A stretch of DNA of 61,243 nt. Origin: Actinomycetota bacterium (lineage in GTDB: Bacteria; Actinomycetota; Thermoleophilia; RBG-16-64-13). Positions 18,880 to 27,152 of this stretch are shown piece after piece. Under the pieces are notes generated by a model that did no database searches, was not told the origin of the DNA, and saw only the letters and a program-made list of their open reading frames with translations. The position numbers and the translations under genes are program-made. Each line of letters begins with the position of its first letter. The stretch's first letter is position 1. The DNA lies in the NCBI GenBank assembly GCA_018830645.1, contig JAHJSA010000032.1:1-61243 (forward strand), written 5' to 3'.

Positions 18880-20129
18880 TGCGCCGATCCGAGGCCGCGG
18901 ATGAACCGCTGCCCCTCCTCCTTCGTGAGGAGGCCGTGCGCATCGACCCGTTGCTTGAGGTGCGGGGCAAGGTCAGCGTAGACCGCGGGAGCCTTCTCGA
19001 CGACCGAATAGAGCTCGAAACCGAACACCGAGTACGGCATGCCGTTATACAGAGCCACATGTCCGTCGGACGTGCCCACGAAATACACCGATGAGTTGAA
19101 TAAGAGGAACGCGCCGAGGAGGAACGCGGCGACCAGGACGATGAGCAGGAGCATGACCAGCGGCCTACGGTGCCACGCGCGAGTGGCCACCGAATGCACC
19201 TCGACGCCGCGCACGAGGGGGCCGAAGCCTGGAGGGGCGATGACGGACTCCGCGGTGGCGGCGGCGATGGCGGAAGAAGCGGTGGCGGCTCCCGGTGTGC
19301 CCGCCGCTCCCGATGTACCCGCCATTGGGGATGCGCCCGCGGTTCCTGAAGCGCCGGCAACACCCGAGTCCGAGCCGACCCCGTCCGTCGCCTCCTCATC
19401 GTCTTCCGGGAGCGGGGCGATCTCGTCATCGACGGCGAACAGCACGACCGCCGTGATGTTGTCCTCACCGCCCTGACGGAGCGCAGCTTCGATGAGCGAC
19501 CGGGCGACGGCGCGGGGTGTGGCCTCCTCCGCGAGGATTCGGGACAATTCGTCCTCCGGCACCATGCCGCTCAGCCCGTCGCTGCAGAGCAGTATCCGGT
19601 CTCCGTGCGCCAGTTCGACCTCGAAGAAGTCGGGGCTCACCGCCGCCTCGGTGCCAAGCGCTCGGGTGATGATGCTGCGGTGCGGGTGCACCGCCGCCTG
19701 CTCCGGAGTGAGCTGACCGTGCCGCACCATCTGCGCCACGAGGGAATGATCGTCTGTGATCTGGCTGAGGGCGCCCGAGCGCATCAGGTAGGCTCGCGAG
19801 TCGCCCACCTGGGCGATCGTGAGGCGCTCCGCCGACGCGATGGCGGCGGTGAGGGTCGTGCCCATGCCGGAGAGATCGGCCGAACCCGCCCCGCAGTCGC
19901 GAATGAGGCGATTGGCCTCGTTCACCGCGTTGCGGAGCCCCTCGACGCCGGCCTCCGCACTCACGCCCTGAAGCACCCGGCAGGCCACCTCGGAGGCGAC
20001 CTCGCCCGCCCGGGCCCCTCCCATGCCGTCGCACACCGCGAACACGTCCTCCGTGACGACGTAAGAGTCCTCGTTCTGTCTCCGTACCAAGCCCAGATGG
20101 GTGGCCGCCGAACTCACCAACTTGATCAT
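18876..20129 (-). CDS. pstP: PP2C-family Ser/Thr phosphatase with membrane anchor (PstP)
   Basis: This phosphatase reverses kinase phosphorylation in the operon. The PP2C domain (about 1-235) shows the metal-binding motifs RRQNEDSYVV, AVCDGMGGARAGE, GDSRAYL, LCSDGLSGMV and GGEDNITAVVL. An Ala/Gly/Ser-rich linker with repeated AGxSG-type units follows. Then comes one transmembrane helix (PLVMLLLIVLVAAFLLGAFLLF) and an extracellular domain of about 90 residues (417 total). ATG overlaps the fhaB stop (ATGA), and the stop overlaps the next gene start (GTGA), so this is a tightly packed operon. Confidence 0.95.
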   Translation of the reverse strand: MIKLVSSAATHLGLVRRQNEDSYVVTEDVFAVCDGMGGARAGEVASEVACRVLQGVSAEAGVEGLRNAVNEANRLIRDCGAGSADLSGMGTTLTAAIASAERLTIAQVGDSRAYLMRSGALSQITDDHSLVAQMVRHGQLTPEQAAVHPHRSIITRALGTEAAVSPDFFEVELAHGDRILLCSDGLSGMVPEDELSRILAEEATPRAVARSLIEAALRQGGEDNITAVVLFAVDDEIAPLPEDDEEATDGVGSDSGVAGASGTAGASPMAGTSGAAGTPGAATASSAIAAATAESVIAPPGFGPLVRGVEVHSVATRAWHRRPLVMLLLIVLVAAFLLGAFLLFNSSVYFVGTSDGHVALYNGMPYSVFGFELYSVVEKAPAVYADLAPHLKQRVDAHGLLTKEEGQRFIRGLGSAQ

Positions 20130-20632
20130 CGTGACTCCACCGTGAAGACCGTATCGCCGATGGCTATCGTCTCACCATGCGCCACGAGCACAGAGCCCAT
20201 CACCTCGCGTCCGCCGACCACGGTGCCGTTCGTGCTGCCGAGGTCTTCGACGACCAAACCCTCCGCTTCGGCGACGACGCGCGCATGGCTCGAACTGACG
20301 AAGGTGTCGGAGAGCACAATCTCACACTCCGCCGCCCGGCCGATGAGCACGCGCTCGCCCACGGGCAGGAGGAACGCGCTGCCCACCTCGAGGTGTGGGC
20401 TCTCCGCGACCACGAGCGCCCACACGCCGGTGCCCTGCGCCACAGGCGTGAGACCCGGCCCCGCGTAGCTTTCCGCGTCGGCGACGGCGATCCCGCGGCC
20501 CGACAGCCCCGCCGCCGCGATCGTCGCTGGGATACGGAGATCCCGCGCGATCGAACGCACCACCAAGAACACGAAGAGATAGAGCACCCCTAGGAAGACG
20601 AACTTGCCCCCGAGGAGCGTGAGGTTCAGCAC
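20126..20632 (-). CDS. fhaB: FHA-domain protein FhaB (FipA-like)
   Basis: This 168-residue protein has an N-terminal transmembrane helix (FVFLGVLYLFVFLVVRSIARDLR) and a C-terminal FHA domain. The phosphothreonine-binding residues are visible in VLIGRAAECEIVLSD, SSSHARVV and LGSTNGTVVGG. In mycobacteria the equivalent FipA links FtsZ or FtsQ and is a kinase substrate. The start is GTG at 20632 without a strong ribosome binding site, 42 nt after fhaA. Its stop overlaps the pstP start. Confidence 0.93.
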   Translation of the reverse strand: MLNLTLLGGKFVFLGVLYLFVFLVVRSIARDLRIPATIAAAGLSGRGIAVADAESYAGPGLTPVAQGTGVWALVVAESPHLEVGSAFLLPVGERVLIGRAAECEIVLSDTFVSSSHARVVAEAEGLVVEDLGSTNGTVVGGREVMGSVLVAHGETIAIGDTVFTVESR

Positions 20633-20674
20633 CGATCAGCCACCCAGTCCACAGTCGACCATCCCAGTGTGTTG

Positions 20675-21538
20675 CTATCTCACCCGCAGGCTTATCTTGA
20701 GACTTCCCACGCCGATCACATCGCCGTCTTCCACGGGTCCGGACGTGACGGGCCGGCTGTTGACGAATGTGCCGTTTGTGGAGCCGAGGTCCTTGACATA
20801 CACGCGGTCCTCCTCCCAGTAGAGCACCGCGTGCATGCGGGATACGTTGGGATCGTCCAGCTGCAGGTCGGCGTCACGCCCCCGGCCGAGGACGATGCGG
20901 CCCTGCTGGAACTCGCGCGACACTCCTCCAAAGGCCAGGTGGAGGGTGCGTCGAGCCAGACGAAGATCTGCCGCCACATCGGCCGAGATGCCCTGGGTGT
21001 GCTGCCCGGCGGGGCGGGCGGAGCCGCCCGCGGCCGGCGCGGCGGGCGATACGGCCGCGACGTTGGAGAACACCGGGCGCGCAGCCGGCGAAGCTTCGCG
21101 TTGGGTCGCGGCGGCCTTGCTCGAAGCGGCCCCGCTCGAAGCGACCCCGCTCGAAGCGGCCCCGCTCGATGGCCTGACCGGCTCGGCCCGCACCCCGAAG
21201 AACCCGAGCTTCAGCGCATCGTCGACGGCGAGCACCACCTCGGGCGGCCCCACCAGATCGTATTTCTGGCGACGCGCGTGCTGTAGGAGGTGGGTCTGGA
21301 GCTCCTCCACGAGGGAATCCTCGTATTCGCCGAAGTGTTGGCGATCCTGAGGACACAAGTAGATGGAGAAGTGGTTCGGCACGTAGGTGCGCGAGAGGAG
21401 GGCCACCTTGTTCTCCTCCATCTCCTTCACCAGTTTCTGGGCGAGTTCGACGGGCTGCACGTGACTCTTGAACGTGCGCCCGAACAGACCCTCGAAGGCC
21501 CGCTGGATGAGAGATTCGCTCTTGCGCAATACCGCCAA
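20675..21538 (-). CDS. fhaA: FHA-domain protein FhaA (DUF3662 + FHA)
   Basis: This 287-residue protein has an N-terminal DUF3662 domain (AVLRKSESLIQRAFEGLFGR, PVELAQKLVKEME, VPNHFSIYLCPQD) and a C-terminal FHA domain (IVLGRGRDADLQLDDPNVSR, LGSTNGTFVNSR). In mycobacteria it binds phosphorylated MviN to restrain lipid II flipping. Between the domains is a Ser/Ala-rich linker encoded by a 15-bp tandem repeat. The start is TTG at 21538: GGAGGG lies 6 nt upstream and the codon comes 2 nt after the upstream kinase stop. A longer reading enters that kinase gene. Confidence 0.92.
   Translation of the reverse strand: MAVLRKSESLIQRAFEGLFGRTFKSHVQPVELAQKLVKEMEENKVALLSRTYVPNHFSIYLCPQDRQHFGEYEDSLVEELQTHLLQHARRQKYDLVGPPEVVLAVDDALKLGFFGVRAEPVRPSSGAASSGVASSGAASSKAAATQREASPAARPVFSNVAAVSPAAPAAGGSARPAGQHTQGISADVAADLRLARRTLHLAFGGVSREFQQGRIVLGRGRDADLQLDDPNVSRMHAVLYWEEDRVYVKDLGSTNGTFVNSRPVTSGPVEDGDVIGVGSLKISLRVR
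21121..21165 (+). repeat. Three tandem 15-bp repeats in the fhaA linker
   Basis: TCGAAGCGGCCCCGC is repeated three times in register (21121-21135, 21136-21150 with one G-to-A change, 21151-21165). On the coding strand it specifies the five-residue unit SSGAA/SSGVA. Copy number could vary without breaking the frame. Confidence 0.85.
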
Positions 21539-21540
21539 CG

Positions 21541-23241
21541 TCAACCCTCCGAGACCTCGGAATGACCCTGCAATGGCGCGATCAAGGCCACAAGGTACAC
21601 GATTATAGCGCACGGCCAGAAGGCCTGGGCGAACGTGACGGCATCCACCGACACCCCGTACAGGGCGGGCGGCAGGAGCAGAAAGGCACCAAACATCAAG
21701 CCGAGATAGAGGGATGCCAGCCACAGACGGCGGGGCACCGTCCCGGTGAGGATCCGTCGCATGGGCAGCGAGAAGACCGCGAAGAGACCCACCTGTAGCA
21801 ACAGCTCGGGGCGCCGGTCGAGGAAGCGTGCAAGATCCACGATCACGTCGCCCGGAGAAGCGGCGTGACGGGCCGCTCCCAGCCCTTCAGCGGGCGCCGC
21901 GGAGAAGGTGAAGGGCACGAGGTCCCACAGGCCGAGTCCGGCGGCTACGACGACCACCATGCCCGACAGAACACCGGCGAGCGGCCCCCACCGGCGAAGC
22001 AGGAAGCCGGCCAACGGGGGGACGGCCAAACCAACACCGCCGGCCACGAGCGCCGGCACCGAAGCGGGCAGGAGCGCCGCCCATTGTCGGCCGCGCCAGC
22101 GCAGCAACGCGAATGCCAGCACGGTCACCACCGCGTAGATCACACCCCAGCCGACGCCGAAGTCGAATACCGGCGGTGCCAACACCAACAAGGTCAAGGC
22201 GCCGCCCACGGTGGGTGATAGCAAGGAGACGAACGCGACGCCCGCCGAGATAGGCACGATCGCCTGAGGAGGGTAGAACGGGGTGTGCGGAAGCAGGTAG
22301 GCGGCCGTCGCGAGCGACGCGCCGCCGGCCACCAGGTGCTCGGCCACGTAGTGCAGGCGATGATTGGTGGCGGCGGCGCCCAGCGCCGCCGCCACCCGCA
22401 CCGTCGCAGCCTCACGCAGCTCGGGGGCAGGCATCTCCTTGGCGGCCTGCTCCAGCATCCGACGCAGCCCGGCCGCATCGGGCCGCTTCGCCGCCTCCTT
22501 CTCCAGACCCCGGTGAAGCGCCGTGTCGAGGATCTCGGGAAGGTCGGGGCGCAGGCGCGACAGGTGCGAGAAGACCATGCGCGACGGCCCCCGCAGGATC
22601 TCGGCCGGCTCCTTACCCCGCAGCGGGTTGCTGCCGGTGAGACCCTCGTAGATGGTGAGGCTCAGGGAGTAGACGTCGGCCCGAGCGTCGACGACGCGGC
22701 CTTCGAGTTGCTCCGGCGCCATGTACGCCAGCGTGCCCACGAGATCACCGTCCATGGTCACCGAAGAGAGGTCTTCCAGCTTGGCAACGCCGAAGTCCAT
22801 GACGCGCACGTCCACGTCGTCGCTCGAGGCCAGCATGATGTTCTCGGGCTTGACGTCGCGGTGGATGACCCCGCGCTTATGGGCGTGCTCGAGCGCCTTC
22901 GCGATCTGGATGCCGGCTTCGATCAGCTGGACGTCGGTGAGTCGCCGCCGGCTGTAGAGCTCGCGGAGCGTGTGACCCTCGACATACTCCGTGAAGAGGT
23001 AGGTGCGATCCGGCTCGCTCACCACTTCGAACACGGTCACGATATTGGGGTGGTCCAACTTCGCGGCCGCCTGAGCCTCGCGGAGCGCTCGGCCGTCGGC
23101 ATCGACGGCGTCCTCGACCACCTTCACAGCCACGTTGCGACCCATGAGCGTGTCCTCAGCGAAGTACACGGTCGCAAAGGAGCCGCTGCCGAGCTTGCGG
23201 CTAAGGCGGTAGCGATCGTGAAGGAGCAGGGGATCAGCCAT
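21541..23241 (-). CDS. Ser/Thr protein kinase fused to a polytopic membrane domain
   Basis: The kinase domain (about 11-270) is complete: LGSGSFATVY, Lys40, HRDVKPEN (127-134), DFG (149-151) and GTLAYMAPEQ. After residue 290 the protein changes to about eight hydrophobic helices (for example AGVAFVSLLSPTVGGALTLL and LAGVLSGMVVVVAAGLGLW) with no PASTA or other recognisable sensor domain. The total is 566 residues. It occupies the head of the fhaA-to-pknB operon, whereas in mycobacteria pknA sits near the end. It may serve as the PknA counterpart with membrane sensing; that is inference. No Shine-Dalgarno precedes the ATG, and a TATACT lies 9 nt upstream. Confidence 0.92.
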   Translation of the reverse strand: MADPLLLHDRYRLSRKLGSGSFATVYFAEDTLMGRNVAVKVVEDAVDADGRALREAQAAAKLDHPNIVTVFEVVSEPDRTYLFTEYVEGHTLRELYSRRRLTDVQLIEAGIQIAKALEHAHKRGVIHRDVKPENIMLASSDDVDVRVMDFGVAKLEDLSSVTMDGDLVGTLAYMAPEQLEGRVVDARADVYSLSLTIYEGLTGSNPLRGKEPAEILRGPSRMVFSHLSRLRPDLPEILDTALHRGLEKEAAKRPDAAGLRRMLEQAAKEMPAPELREAATVRVAAALGAAATNHRLHYVAEHLVAGGASLATAAYLLPHTPFYPPQAIVPISAGVAFVSLLSPTVGGALTLLVLAPPVFDFGVGWGVIYAVVTVLAFALLRWRGRQWAALLPASVPALVAGGVGLAVPPLAGFLLRRWGPLAGVLSGMVVVVAAGLGLWDLVPFTFSAAPAEGLGAARHAASPGDVIVDLARFLDRRPELLLQVGLFAVFSLPMRRILTGTVPRRLWLASLYLGLMFGAFLLLPPALYGVSVDAVTFAQAFWPCAIIVYLVALIAPLQGHSEVSEG

Positions 23242-23250
23242 GAGAACGTA

Positions 23251-23256
23251 AGTATA
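23251..23256 (-). promoter_or_regulatory. -10 box of a possibly leaderless promoter for the envelope operon
   Basis: TATACT on the minus strand ends 9 nt before the kinase ATG, with no Shine-Dalgarno between. Transcription would start within a few bases of the ATG. No -35 match is visible at 16-18 nt. The rest of 23257-23450 has no gene, only degenerate GGGTCGGCG-like repeats. Confidence 0.4.
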
Positions 23257-23454
23257 CGGTAGGGGGCCGGTAGGAGGCGCGTCGGCCGCGAGGGTCGGCG
23301 AGGGTCGGTGCGCTCCGCCCGCGAAGGTCGGCGGGGGTCGGCGTGCGTCGGCCGGGCGTAAGCACCGACCGTTGGAAGAGGGCCCCGAGGATCGCAGTGG
23401 AAAGCCCTTCTCCGGTGGTCTAGCGACCCGTGCGAAAGCGGACGTTCGGGGTGG

Positions 23455-23482
23455 TTATGCACTCTGAGGCGTATGTTATACT
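23455..23482 (+). promoter_or_regulatory. Promoter candidate for tRNA-Leu
   Basis: TTATGC (23455-23460) and TATACT (23477-23482) are 16 nt apart and 51 nt before the mature tRNA 5' end. The -10 is good and the -35 is weak. Confidence 0.5.
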
Positions 23483-23533
23483 CGCCTCGAACCCGTCCGA
23501 CCACGTATGGAATCGACGTCGTGCATAGGCCGG

Positions 23534-23617
23534 GGGCGAGTGGCGGAATTGGCAGACGCGCTAGGTTCAGGGTCTAGTGAGTGTAAGCTCGTGGGGGTTC
23601 AAGTCCCCCCTCGCCCA
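23534..23617 (+). tRNA. tRNA-Leu (anticodon CAG)
   Basis: The 84-nt sequence folds with acceptor arms GGGCGAG and CTCGCCC and discriminator A. The anticodon arm is CTAGG-TTCAGGG-TCTAG with anticodon CAG. A long variable arm (TGAGTGTAAGCTCG) and a T arm GGGGGTTCAAGTCCCCC follow. The long variable arm marks a class II tRNA and the anticodon reads CUG leucine codons. CCA is not encoded. Confidence 0.96.
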
Positions 23618-23642
23618 TACCCTCCTCACGAAGAGAAGTGTG

Positions 23643-24716
23643 ATGCCCCCCGAGGATAACGAGAGTTTCTTCGAGTTAGCCGACGAGGAGCGCCGTCGAG
23701 ACACGCGGCGCGGGTCCTCTGCACCCTTCGTGCGACTCATGCTCGTGCTCGCGGGCGTGATCGTGATCGTCTTTGTGGGCGGGTACCTCATCCGCAATTG
23801 GCTCAACGACCGCCAGGTCACCACCTACGAGACCTACCTCACCCAGGTCGCCGAGGTCCTCAAGCGATCCGACACGGTGGGTCGCGACCTCAGCAGCCTC
23901 CTGCTCGAACCGGGCGAATCCACCCGCAAGGACATCCAAACCAAGCTCGACCAGTACATCGCCACCTCGAAGAAGCTTAGCGAGGAGGCCACCGAGCTGG
24001 TCTCGCCCAGCGATCTGAAAGAGAGCCAGCAGTGGTTCGCCGCCACCATGCAGCTACGTTCCCGCGGACTCGAGAACCTCAAGCCCGCCTTGATGAACGC
24101 CTTGGAGGTGCAGGACGTCGAGGTGGCCTCCGATACCATCGCGCGGGCCATGCTCTTGCTTGTGCTCTCCGATGTCACGTACGAGGAGTTCTTCGTCACG
24201 CGGGCCACCCAGGTGCTCCAAGACCGCAATATCGAGGGTGTCCAGGTGGGCACCACCGACTTCATCACAGATTCGAATCTGTCTTCGAAGACCAAGATCA
24301 AGGAACTACTGGCGACGCTCAAGAGCACCGACAGCCTTCAATCGGTCCACGGAGTGGCCTTGAAGCTCGTGGAGGCGTTCCCCGCCGAGAAGACCATAGA
24401 GGTCGGCGGCACGTACAATCTCCAAGCCACGGACGAGCTCAGCTTCGTGGTGACGGTGGAGAACCAGGGGAACATGGCCGAGAAAGACGTGCCCGTCGAG
24501 TTGACGCTTTCGGCCCCGAGTTCGGCGCAACCGCAGATCGTGCTCATCAAGATCCCCGAACTCAAGGCCAAAGAGATCAAGAAGATCACCGTGACCGGAG
24601 TCAACCCCACCGACTACGGTGAGAAGGCTCTGCTGAAGGTGAGCGTCGGCCCGGTCCCCGAAGAGAAGATCATGGAGAACAACTCGCTGGAAGCCCACTT
24701 GATCTTCCTCCTCTAG
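23643..24716 (+). CDS. Membrane-anchored protein with a CARDB-like C-terminal domain, function unknown
   Basis: The 357-residue product has an acidic/basic cytoplasmic N-terminus (ESFFELADEERRRDTRRG), one transmembrane helix (VRLMLVLAGVIVIVFVGGYLI, about 30-50) and a helical extracellular region (about 60-245). It ends in a beta-rich domain (NLQATDELSFVVTVENQGN, then VPVELTLS and KKITVTGVNPTDYGEKALLKV), which resembles the CARDB/BsuPI adhesion-type fold. The helical part may be an antiparallel bundle. The ATG at 23643 lies 26 nt after the tRNA. No enzymatic motif is visible. It is followed 41 nt later by a DUF4446 gene. Confidence 0.75.
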   Translation: MPPEDNESFFELADEERRRDTRRGSSAPFVRLMLVLAGVIVIVFVGGYLIRNWLNDRQVTTYETYLTQVAEVLKRSDTVGRDLSSLLLEPGESTRKDIQTKLDQYIATSKKLSEEATELVSPSDLKESQQWFAATMQLRSRGLENLKPALMNALEVQDVEVASDTIARAMLLLVLSDVTYEEFFVTRATQVLQDRNIEGVQVGTTDFITDSNLSSKTKIKELLATLKSTDSLQSVHGVALKLVEAFPAEKTIEVGGTYNLQATDELSFVVTVENQGNMAEKDVPVELTLSAPSSAQPQIVLIKIPELKAKEIKKITVTGVNPTDYGEKALLKVSVGPVPEEKIMENNSLEAHLIFLL

Positions 24717-24757
24717 GGGGCAGCTCGAATCCTGTCGCCTAGTATCGGACCATCCAC

Positions 24758-25528
24758 GTGACCCTCACCGAACTCACACCCTTCATCGCCCTCGCCGCCT
24801 CCGTGCTCGCGATCGCCGCGCTCGCGTTCATCGTGGTCCTCTCCGGGAGACTCTCGCGACTCCAGAAGGCGCAGAAAGTGATCCTCGGATCGAAGGGTGA
24901 CGTCGACATCGTGCGCCACGTAGGCACGGTGGAAGAGAAGCTCACGAACCTCAGGGTGATGGTGGAAGACCTTGCGCTGGCGGGCAAGGACTACGAGGTG
25001 CGCATCGACAACTGCGTCTCGCACGTGGGAGCGGTGCGGTTCGACGCCTTCCGCGATCTGGGCGGCCGGCAGAGCACCTCGGTCGCACTCTTAAGCGCCG
25101 CCGACCATGGCATAGTGATCACCTCGGCGGTAAGCCGCGAGTTCGCCCGCATCTACGTCAAGCTCATCCGCGACGGGCAGCCGGACGTGCCGCTGGCCCC
25201 GGAGGAGATCGAGGCGGTGGAACTGGCGCGCTCCCGGGGGAACGCCCCCTTCACCGTCCTTCCGCGTAAGGAACGCGAGCGCGAGGAGGAGCGGCCCGCC
25301 GATACCCTGGACGCCTTAGAGAGCCAACCGGGTTCGATGGCTTCTGAGAGGGCTTTGGAGAGGGAGAACCGCAGGCGCAAGCGTCAGGGCCTTCCGCCCG
25401 TGGACGAAATGCCCCCACTTCCGTCTACTCTAGGCTGGCCCAAGTTCGACACCGCGGCCGACCTCGACGACGCTGACGACGCGACCTCCGAGACCGAGCC
25501 GGTCTCCGTTGAACGCGGCGAGGCGTGA
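24758..25528 (+). CDS. DUF4446-family membrane-anchored protein
   Basis: This 256-residue protein has one N-terminal transmembrane helix (LAASVLAIAALAFIVVLSGRL) and the DUF4446 core: RIDNCVSHVGAVRFDAFRDL followed by STSVALLSAADHGIVITSA, then REFARIYVKLIRDG. A charged, probably disordered tail of about 85 residues follows. The family is common in Firmicutes and Actinomycetota near chromosome-partition and cell-wall genes, and its function is unknown. The start is GTG. TAGTAT (24740-24745) lies 12 nt upstream and no Shine-Dalgarno is clear. Its stop overlaps the pheA start (GTGA). Confidence 0.88.
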   Translation: MTLTELTPFIALAASVLAIAALAFIVVLSGRLSRLQKAQKVILGSKGDVDIVRHVGTVEEKLTNLRVMVEDLALAGKDYEVRIDNCVSHVGAVRFDAFRDLGGRQSTSVALLSAADHGIVITSAVSREFARIYVKLIRDGQPDVPLAPEEIEAVELARSRGNAPFTVLPRKEREREEERPADTLDALESQPGSMASERALERENRRRKRQGLPPVDEMPPLPSTLGWPKFDTAADLDDADDATSETEPVSVERGEA

Positions 25529-26481
25529 GCGGCTGCAGCCCGAAGGGCGTCGACCTGACCGCTTGGGAAGTCTCCGCCCTCGGTGCGCCTCTGGTATACG
25601 AGGCACGCACCATCGGATTCTTGGGCCCGAAGGGCACCTTTACCGAGGAAGCGCTGCTCGCCACCCTCGCCGCCGGCGCCCGCACGATGGCGCAGACCGC
25701 GGAGATCATCCCGTTCCCGTCGCTGGCAGATACGGTGCAGGCCGTAGCCGAAGGCGTCGTGGACTGCGCCCTGGTGCCCATCGAGAACTCCATCGAAGGC
25801 TCGGTGTCGGTGACCGTGGACCTGCTCGCGCATGAGGTGAACAACCTCCAGGTGGTGAGGGAGGTGCGGCTCGGCATCCGTCACCGGCTGATCGCACGCG
25901 AAGGCGTGCGCCTGGGGGACATCACCAAGGTGGTGTCGCACCCTCATGCCAATGCTCAGTGCCGGAAGTGGCTGCGCGACCACCTGCCCGGTGTGGAGGT
26001 GGAAGCGGCCAACTCCACCGCCCAGGCGGTGGAACGGGTGGCGGCGGTGGACGAGTCCTGGGCGGCCATCGGCACCGCCCTCGCGGCCGAGGAGCATGAC
26101 TGCGTCGTTCTCGAGGAGAGTATCGAAGACCATGACGACAACGAGACGCGCTTCATCTTCCTCTCGCGCACCCGCGAGCGGCAGGACCTCCCCGAACCCT
26201 ATAAGACCTCGGTGGTGTGCAGGATCCTCAAGGACCAGCCCGGCGCCCTGCTTCTGATCCTGCAGGAGTTCGCCCACCGCTACCTCAACCTCACCAAGAT
26301 CGAGTCCCGGCCTTCGAAGCGGGGGCTGGGCGACTACATCTTCCTCATCGACCTCGAGGGCCGGGTGGACGACGCCCAGGTGAACGACGCACTTCGCTGC
26401 CTCACCTGCAAGCTCCTCGAGGTAAAGGTGCTGGGGAGTTACCCCGTGGGTATCCCAAGCGCGCCCACCGACGCGTTCTAG
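25525..26481 (+). CDS. pheA: Prephenate dehydratase
   Basis: PheA converts prephenate to phenylpyruvate in phenylalanine synthesis. The catalytic domain (about 28-215) begins TIGFLGPKGTFTEEAL and contains VPIENSIEGSVSVTVD and the active-site DNETRFIFLSR. The ACT regulatory domain (about 227-310) has the phenylalanine-binding ESRPSKRGLGDYIFLIDLEG. The total is 318 residues, including about 28 non-conserved N-terminal residues. GTG overlapping the DUF4446 stop is taken as the start, with GCGAGG shortly upstream. This is a single-function enzyme without a chorismate mutase fusion. Confidence 0.95.
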   Translation: MSGCSPKGVDLTAWEVSALGAPLVYEARTIGFLGPKGTFTEEALLATLAAGARTMAQTAEIIPFPSLADTVQAVAEGVVDCALVPIENSIEGSVSVTVDLLAHEVNNLQVVREVRLGIRHRLIAREGVRLGDITKVVSHPHANAQCRKWLRDHLPGVEVEAANSTAQAVERVAAVDESWAAIGTALAAEEHDCVVLEESIEDHDDNETRFIFLSRTRERQDLPEPYKTSVVCRILKDQPGALLLILQEFAHRYLNLTKIESRPSKRGLGDYIFLIDLEGRVDDAQVNDALRCLTCKLLEVKVLGSYPVGIPSAPTDAF

Positions 26482-26547
26482 GGTTCAGGTTCGCCAAGAA
26501 GAAAGGCTCTACTGTGACGATCGCCTCCAAACACGCACCGAGCCTGC

Positions 26548-26649
26548 GTGATCGAGTTGCTGCTGCGCTTCTTCGTCTACCGCGGCCGCTTCTTCCGCGA
26601 CCCGTGGCGTGTGGACTCGAAGAGCCGCCTGACGAATGATCTGGGTTGA
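26548..26649 (+). CDS. Short open frame of unknown status
   Basis: A 33-residue frame (GTG start) reads VIELLLRFFVYRGRFFRD and continues PWRVDSKSRLTNDLG. It is amphipathic and arginine-rich. It lies between pheA and the ackA fragment in a stretch that is otherwise decayed, so it is more likely a gene remnant than a functional peptide. No ribosome binding site of note. Confidence 0.2.
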   Translation: MIELLLRFFVYRGRFFRDPWRVDSKSRLTNDLG

Positions 26650-26654
26650 GGCGA

Positions 26655-26679
26655 GTGGACATGCTTCGTGCATGTCGAC
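26655..26679 (+). promoter_or_regulatory. Hairpin ahead of the ackA fragment
   Basis: GTGGACATGC-TTCGT-GCATGTCGAC forms a 10-bp inverted repeat with one mismatch and a 5-nt loop, 20 nt before the ackA fragment's ATG. There is no T-run, so an operator or mRNA structure fits better than a terminator. Confidence 0.4.
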
Positions 26680-26698
26680 ACGCCCGCGAAGGATCGGC

Positions 26699-26779
26699 AT
26701 GACCGTTCTGACCGTCAACGCCGGCAGCTCCTCGGTGCGCCTCGCGGCCTTCGCGCCTGAGGAGGCGGGGTTGCGCGAG
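26699..26779 (+). pseudogene. ackA: Acetate kinase, 5' fragment only
   Basis: From the ATG at 26699 the frame reads MTVLTVNAGSSSVRLAAFA, the classic nucleotide-binding N-terminus of acetate/propionate kinases (xxLxxNAGSSSxK/R). GAAGGA is correctly placed 5 nt upstream. About 27 codons in, similarity ends and the sequence becomes the antisense of the HEPN-MNT pair. The gene kept its translation start but lost over 90 percent of its length, apparently when the toxin-antitoxin segment arrived. Confidence 0.7.
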
Positions 26780-26818
26780 GGCCGCGTGGGACGGCGCCCC
26801 GCCACCGATCAACCCCGG

Positions 26819-27152
26819 CTACAGGTCCCGCTCGTACACCCAGACGGCCTCGGCGGTCACCACGCGGCCGAAGCGCCCACCCTCGCCCACGAGCCGCTCC
26901 CACTCCGAACTCGTGTAGACAAGGAGTTCGGCAGGCACCGGCAACTCAAGAAGATCGAAGCTCAACGCACGCCGCTCGAAGGGTTCCGCGGAGAAATCGA
27001 GGATGGCGATCAGGTCGAGATCGCTGCCGACGCCCCAGTCGTCACGGGCGTACGAGCCGAACACGCCGATGCGGGCGACCTCGGCGCGAGACTTGCCCAC
27101 CCCCGCCGCCCACGTGCGGGCGGCGCCGAGGACCTCATCGGGCGCGGGCCAT
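26819..27152 (-). CDS. MNT-type nucleotidyltransferase (antitoxin of a HEPN-MNT pair)
   Basis: The product has the minimal nucleotidyltransferase signature GSx10DxD (GSYARDDWGVGSDLDLI), then the strand-plus-carboxylate segment PAELLVYTSSEWERL. MNT antitoxins of this group neutralise the HEPN RNase by adding AMP to it. The in-frame sequence begins PDEVLGAARTWAA about 107 residues from the end, but no good start codon lies in that frame. The natural candidate, ATG at 27152 (ATG GCC CGC, inside the HEPN stop region), is one nucleotide out of frame. Removing one G or C from GCGCCC would give MARPDEVLG, the expected family N-terminus. A recent frameshift is therefore likely. Confidence 0.7.

Noticed and set aside
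23281-23360. CRISPR-like array in the GGGTCGGCG repeats
   Set aside because: Units are short, irregular and without unique spacers of constant length; no cas gene is in the window.
23124-23504. 126-codon minus-strand frame upstream of the membrane kinase
   Set aside because: It overlaps the kinase N-terminus in another frame and is Arg/Pro-rich repeat sequence, not a protein.
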